Assembly: GCA_002861585.1 (NCBI GenBank)
Contig: PJQJ01000025.1
Coordinates: 1 to 7,237 of the forward strand
DNA from: Candidatus Saccharimonadota bacterium
GTDB lineage: Bacteria; Patescibacteriota; Saccharimonadia; Saccharimonadales; Saccharimonadaceae
Length of the DNA stretch: 7,237 nt
Direction of reading: 5' to 3'
This document shows positions 4,678 to 7,237 of the stretch, piece by piece. How positions within the stretch are numbered: the stretch's first letter is position 1; each line of letters starts with the position of its first letter. Below the pieces are notes generated by a model. That model saw only the letters and a program-made list of their open reading frames with translations, did not search any database and had not been told where the DNA came from. The translations under genes and the position numbers were made by a program.

Positions 4678-4760
4678 GCGAACTTGTTCGCGAGTTTGAG
4701 CCGACGAAGCCGTATTCGGCATAGCGAAAGCTCGGCTTGAGCGGAGAAGCGACCGAGCTT
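4678..4760. repeat. Dense inverted-repeat patch with competing hairpins
   Basis: Stems seen are GCGAA(CTTG)TTCGC at 4678-4691, GCCG(TATT)CGGC at 4709-4720 nested inside AGCCGA (4699-4704)/TCGGCT (4732-4737), and AAGCTCGG (4728-4735)/CCGAGCTT (4753-4760) with GCTT/AAGC inside. The second and last outer stems share 4732-4735 and cannot both form. There is no coding frame of note. It could be a structured RNA, a decayed repeat, or a boundary of the foreign-looking gene that follows. Confidence 0.45.
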
Positions 4761-4796
4761 CAGCGAGGGAAAGTGCTATCCGTTCATATCAGATCA

Positions 4797-4825
4797 TTGA
4801 CTGGTACTATATTTTATGGTTTTAT
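4797..4825 (+). promoter_or_regulatory. Promoter of the GC-rich gene
   Basis: TTGACT (4797-4802), a 17-bp spacer ending in TGG, then TTTTAT (4820-4825). The start near 4832 gives a leader of about 50 nt, unlike the leaderless neighbours. Confidence 0.5.
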
Positions 4826-4836
4826 TACATTTACAA

Positions 4837-4857
4837 GCTACAGCATAGTGCTGTGGC
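4837..4857 (+). promoter_or_regulatory. Hairpin in the leader of the GC-rich gene
   Basis: Nine pairs (GCTACAGCA with TGCTGTGGC, one T-G) close a three-base TAG loop. It begins about five bases after the predicted transcription start and ends 12 bases before GGAG. It may stabilise the 5' end of the message or set access to the ribosome site. Confidence 0.45.
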
Positions 4858-4882
4858 GACGAGAACATTGGAGTGATATACC

Positions 4883-5452
4883 GTGCCAGGTACACTGGAC
4901 ATGTCCCGCCTCAGCGGGGACCAGACCATCGGTCCATTCGGTCAGCGCATCAGCATGAGTGGGATCGTCGAGACACTGCAGTACACCCTGGTGACCAACA
5001 TGGCTGCTCAGGGCCAAATCCACTACAACGGCAGCTTCGGCTTCGCGATGGCAGACCCCGGCCTCCACAGCGAGTACGACACCAGAAAGGTCTGGGACGA
5101 CCCCTACAAGCTGACCTGGTTCGTCGCCGGCTGGGGTCCGGAGCGTGAGCGCTACTGCGCAAATGCCGTTCGCAAGCTGCGTCCTGCCGCCCGAAACGGT
5201 ATCGACACACTCGACCTCGTAACCGGCAACTACCTGCCGTTCCAGGGTGTCGTCGAGTCGCAGCCCAATCAGGATGGTCTGTACCCATGGGGTGACTTCC
5301 CCTGGGGCGGCGCAACCTTCGTCGGCTTCGACGACAAGCTGCTGCTGGGAGCGGTCAGCGGCCTTCGCCAGGAGGAGGACCACGCGCTCGCTGGGGTCAT
5401 CCTGAACCTGGTTGGCCTGCAGCTTTTCCGGGCCGACCACCCCATCACCTGA
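4883..5452 (+). CDS. Unrecognised GC-rich protein, 189 aa, possibly acquired
   Basis: I do not recognise a family with confidence. The protein is probably soluble, with no signal peptide or membrane segment. It is rich in Gly, Asp, Trp and aromatic residues, with blocks such as GSFGFAMADPG (50-60), WDDPYKLTWFVAGWGPERER (71-90) and a Pro/Trp/Gly turn YPWGDFPWGGATF (134-146). The C-terminal part (GGATFVGFDDKLLLGAVSG, 142-160, then EEDHALAG) faintly recalls GlcG/HbpS-type proteins; this is weak. GTG at 4883 is chosen because GGAG lies nine bases upstream; ATG at 4901 is the alternative. Codons end mostly in G or C, in strong contrast to all neighbours. With its own promoter, leader and downstream hairpin it looks like a transferred cassette, perhaps from a high-GC actinobacterium. 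The opposite strand is open over much of this span, as expected for GC-rich coding DNA. Confidence 0.7.
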   Translation: MPGTLDMSRLSGDQTIGPFGQRISMSGIVETLQYTLVTNMAAQGQIHYNGSFGFAMADPGLHSEYDTRKVWDDPYKLTWFVAGWGPERERYCANAVRKLRPAARNGIDTLDLVTGNYLPFQGVVESQPNQDGLYPWGDFPWGGATFVGFDDKLLLGAVSGLRQEEDHALAGVILNLVGLQLFRADHPIT

Positions 5453-5469
5453 GCCACTCCGCTCCTCTT

Positions 5470-5529
5470 AAGCCCCCACCTAGGTAGTCACCTCGCCATC
5501 ACGAGATGTAGACGCCCAGGAGGGGGCTT
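5470..5529 (+). terminator. Large hairpin after the GC-rich gene, probable terminator
   Basis: AAGCCCCC (5470-5477) pairs with GGGGGCTT (5522-5529), with inner CATC(ACGA)GATG. The downstream tract is T-rich but not a clean T run. It lies 17 bases after the stop codon. Confidence 0.5.
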
Positions 5530-5570
5530 CTACATTTTCTGTATGTTTGATATTTATACGGTAGTTCGTT

Positions 5571-5579
5571 TGCTAAAAT
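5571..5579 (+). promoter_or_regulatory. Extended -10 promoter of the MFS gene (leaderless)
   Basis: TGC-TAAAAT ends six bases before the ATG at 5586, placing the expected transcription start on the A of the ATG. No good -35 lies at 17 bp; TTGATA is present but 21 bp away. Confidence 0.6.
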
Positions 5580-5585
5580 ACATCC

Positions 5586-6770
5586 ATGTCCAGCTTATCC
5601 CCGGTCTCACGACGCTTGCTTCCTCTTTATGTGAGTGCGTTTCTTCAATGTGTAGTGTTTTGGTATGCAATAGAAAAGCTGTTTATGACAAGCATCGGTT
5701 TTACGACGACAACAATCGGCCTTATGGTTGCGGTTATGAGTGTCACCATTCTACTGACCGAAACACCGTCTGGCATCTTAGCCGATAGATGGAGCCGCAA
5801 AGGTGTCATGGTACTTGGATGCATATTTTTACTCTTGAGTGCAGTTGTTGCCAGCATCAGCCACAATGAAGCTATCTTTATTGGAAGCACAGTCTTATGG
5901 GGGATATATAATGCACTCTACACAGGCACATACGATTCGGTCATCTATGATACCGTCTTAGAGGAGACGGGTGAAGCAACACTATTCGACCGCTTTCTCG
6001 GGCGACTTCGTGCTATCGAAGGATTTGGATTTATTATTGGTGCCTTAGGTGGAGGTTTGATCGCAAGCGCATTTAGCCTTCGGCATACTTACTTTATGAC
6101 AATACCATTTTTGATTGTTGCCATCTTTGTTATGCTGCAGTTCCGCGAGCCGTCGCTGCATAAAAAAGATGTTGCCGAGCCGCTTCTGCAGCACGTTCGT
6201 CAGACTTTGGCAGCAGTCCTAAAGCATCGGTCTCTATTGTCGATTGTTGTGGCAATTACTGGTTTTACTGTATTGCAAAATATCTTCTACGAACTGTACC
6301 AACTTTGGTTTATTGCCGCTGCTGCACCGGTTGGTCTTTTTGGATTAATTGGTGCAGTAGTTTTTGCAACATGGATGATAGGTGGTTTTGTTGCGGAACG
6401 TTTAAAGAGTAAGCGCGCTAAAATAAGCACCTGCTTGATAGTGGGCATAAGCTTGGCTGTGCTACTCTTTCCCCTGAGAGCTGAGGTTCTACTTACTGCA
6501 CAGTTTGTGCTGGGCACGTCTCTGGTTGTGCTTAGCATTTTACTATCTCATGAACTGCATCGTAAGCTCCCTTCGCACCTTCGAGCAGGCTCTGCATCGG
6601 TTGTCAGCACACTTGGACGCCTAGTTATTATTCCTGGTAGTATTGTATTTACTGCCGTCGCAGACAGTTTCAGTATTTACCGCGCTACTTTTTTGCTCCT
6701 CGGCATAGCTGTTGTCGCATGTTTTGCATACGTAATAAATTTACATCAATATCGACCTATAAAAGCTTAG
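5586..6770 (+). CDS. Major facilitator superfamily transporter
   Basis: A 394-aa polytopic membrane protein of normal MFS length with about twelve hydrophobic segments. The diagnostic loop between helices 2 and 3 is present as SGILADRWSRK (62-72), motif A of the superfamily, with D67 and R71. The two halves are joined by a basic and acidic linker at about 186-218 (REPSLHKKD and following), as expected for the central cytoplasmic loop. The substrate cannot be told from sequence; drug or metabolite export is possible, since motif A is common in proton antiporters, but this is a guess. There is no Shine-Dalgarno; a TGC-TAAAAT element six bases upstream predicts a leaderless message. It converges with the nucleotidyltransferase-like gene, with 9 bp between the stops. 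Its base composition matches the rest of the window, not the GC-rich gene before it. Confidence 0.88.
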   Translation: MSSLSPVSRRLLPLYVSAFLQCVVFWYAIEKLFMTSIGFTTTTIGLMVAVMSVTILLTETPSGILADRWSRKGVMVLGCIFLLLSAVVASISHNEAIFIGSTVLWGIYNALYTGTYDSVIYDTVLEETGEATLFDRFLGRLRAIEGFGFIIGALGGGLIASAFSLRHTYFMTIPFLIVAIFVMLQFREPSLHKKDVAEPLLQHVRQTLAAVLKHRSLLSIVVAITGFTVLQNIFYELYQLWFIAAAAPVGLFGLIGAVVFATWMIGGFVAERLKSKRAKISTCLIVGISLAVLLFPLRAEVLLTAQFVLGTSLVVLSILLSHELHRKLPSHLRAGSASVVSTLGRLVIIPGSIVFTAVADSFSIYRATFLLLGIAVVACFAYVINLHQYRPIKA

Positions 6771-6779
6771 TACGTAGAC

Positions 6780-7202
6780 CTACCCCCTTTTCATATGTTC
6801 TTCGATTAGCCTTACATCGACCTTATCTTTTGGTCTTGCGGTCGCCTTTTTCCATTCATACATCTCATGAAGCGACATAAAGGGATGCCCGTCTATTACT
6901 ACTGGATCTGCAAGATAGGAAGCTACATTAGGAACCCATTTGTGACTACCGCACTGGATAAAAGCTAGAATTGGCACTTCGTGATATATTTTTGTTACAT
7001 AAAGAGCGTCAGTTGAGTTGGTAATTCTCTCTTCCCATCCCTGTTCCTTCAGTTGCTTAAACAGCCTAGGGGTAACAAAAAGTTCCAGGTCAGAGGTGTC
7101 TCGTATATCATGAGCAGTCAAACAAGCACCGCCGAATACAACCCATTCCCCTTTTGGCAGTTGAAGCTCATCGAGTATTTTGATCATGTGGCGCCTATTC
7201 AT
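6780..7202 (-). CDS. Nucleotidyltransferase-fold protein with altered catalytic motif
   Basis: A 140-aa soluble protein. VVFGGACLTAHDIRDTSDLE (21-40) matches the polymerase-beta-type nucleotidyltransferase pattern G-G-x-A-L followed by a T-x-D-x-D element, and the C-terminal ATARPKDKVDVRLIEEHM (120-137) matches the R-x-K-D-x-x-D-x-x-L-I end common in small stand-alone proteins of this fold. The second acidic residue of D-x-D is Glu (D38-L-E40), so activity is possible but not certain. Such proteins include antitoxin- or aminoglycoside/lincosamide-type enzymes and many of unknown role; no toxin or HEPN partner is visible in the window, though the upstream side is cut off. The ATG at 7202 is preferred because TAAGAT ends six bases before it; ATG at 7187 is the alternative. 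No Shine-Dalgarno is seen. Confidence 0.65.
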   Translation of the reverse strand: MNRRHMIKILDELQLPKGEWVVFGGACLTAHDIRDTSDLELFVTPRLFKQLKEQGWEERITNSTDALYVTKIYHEVPILAFIQCGSHKWVPNVASYLADPVVIDGHPFMSLHEMYEWKKATARPKDKVDVRLIEEHMKRG

Positions 7203-7208
7203 GAAGGC

Positions 7209-7214
7209 ATCTTA
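7209..7214 (-). promoter_or_regulatory. -10-like element of the nucleotidyltransferase-like gene
   Basis: TAAGAT on the minus strand ends six bases before the ATG, the same spacing as at the other predicted leaderless genes. It lacks the TGn extension (TAG instead), and the -35 region at the window edge is weak. Confidence 0.4.
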
Positions 7215-7237
7215 CTAGAGATATGCAAACGATTCTA

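Noticed and set aside
4838..5440. Long open frame on the minus strand opposite the GC-rich gene (200 codons)
   Set aside because: It is in exact antiphase to the plus-strand codons, as expected from high-GC coding DNA. The plus frame has natural protein character, a promoter, GGAG and a downstream hairpin; the minus frame has none.
4557..5529. tRNA-Asp as attachment site for an integrated element carrying the GC-rich gene
   Set aside because: I looked for a second copy of the tRNA-Asp 3' end downstream and found none in the window, and there is no integrase. Transfer remains possible but not by a visible integration of this type.

Overview
The window reads as a bacterial chromosome segment of moderate G+C content. 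It is densely packed, with short intergenic gaps and small proteins. Its ThrRS lacks the N-terminal TGS domain, its NrdR-like protein is divergent, and it carries a GT2 glycosyltransferase paired with a small membrane protein. UGA is used as a stop (the ATGA gene overlap at 3898-3901), so this is not a recoded-UGA lineage. My best guess is a Patescibacteria/CPR genome, possibly Saccharibacteria. That is inference from overall character, not from a marker gene.

Layout. (1) Positions 1-1065, minus strand: the 5' part of thrS behind a T-box riboswitch leader, with its promoter back to back with the promoter of tRNA-Val(GAC). (2) 1120-1233, plus strand: tRNA-Val and its terminator. (3) 1234-1775: a gene-poor stretch with a cluster of DnaA-box-like 9-mers, a possible long-range inverted repeat, a 35-codon ORF with its own promoter, and a strong bidirectional terminator. 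(4) 1776-2243, plus: an NrdR-like zinc-ribbon/ATP-cone regulator. (5) 2264-4474, minus: a mixed operon tRNA-Thr(CGU) - tRNA-Gly(CCC) - three-helix membrane protein - GT2 glycosyltransferase, the two protein genes overlapping by ATGA. (6) 4509-4678, plus: tRNA-Asp(GUC) and its terminator, followed by a patch dense in inverted repeats. (7) 4797-5529, plus: a GC-rich gene of unknown function whose codon use differs sharply from its neighbours. (8) 5571-6770, plus: an MFS transporter. (9) 6780-7214, minus: a small nucleotidyltransferase-fold protein convergent with it.

How it works together. Nearly every promoter I can place is an extended -10 type (TGn followed by a TATAAT-like hexamer). In four protein genes (35-aa ORF, nrdR-like, MFS, nucleotidyltransferase-like) a -10-like hexamer ends exactly 6 nt before the ATG and no Shine-Dalgarno is present, which predicts leaderless mRNAs. 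thrS, by contrast, has a long leader and a strong AAGGAG. The thrS T-box carries a UGGA bulge that matches the U discriminator of the tRNA-Thr encoded in the same window, so leader and regulator tRNA agree. The most notable items are the compact T-box, the leaderless start-site grammar, the DnaA-box-like cluster and the foreign-looking GC-rich gene.
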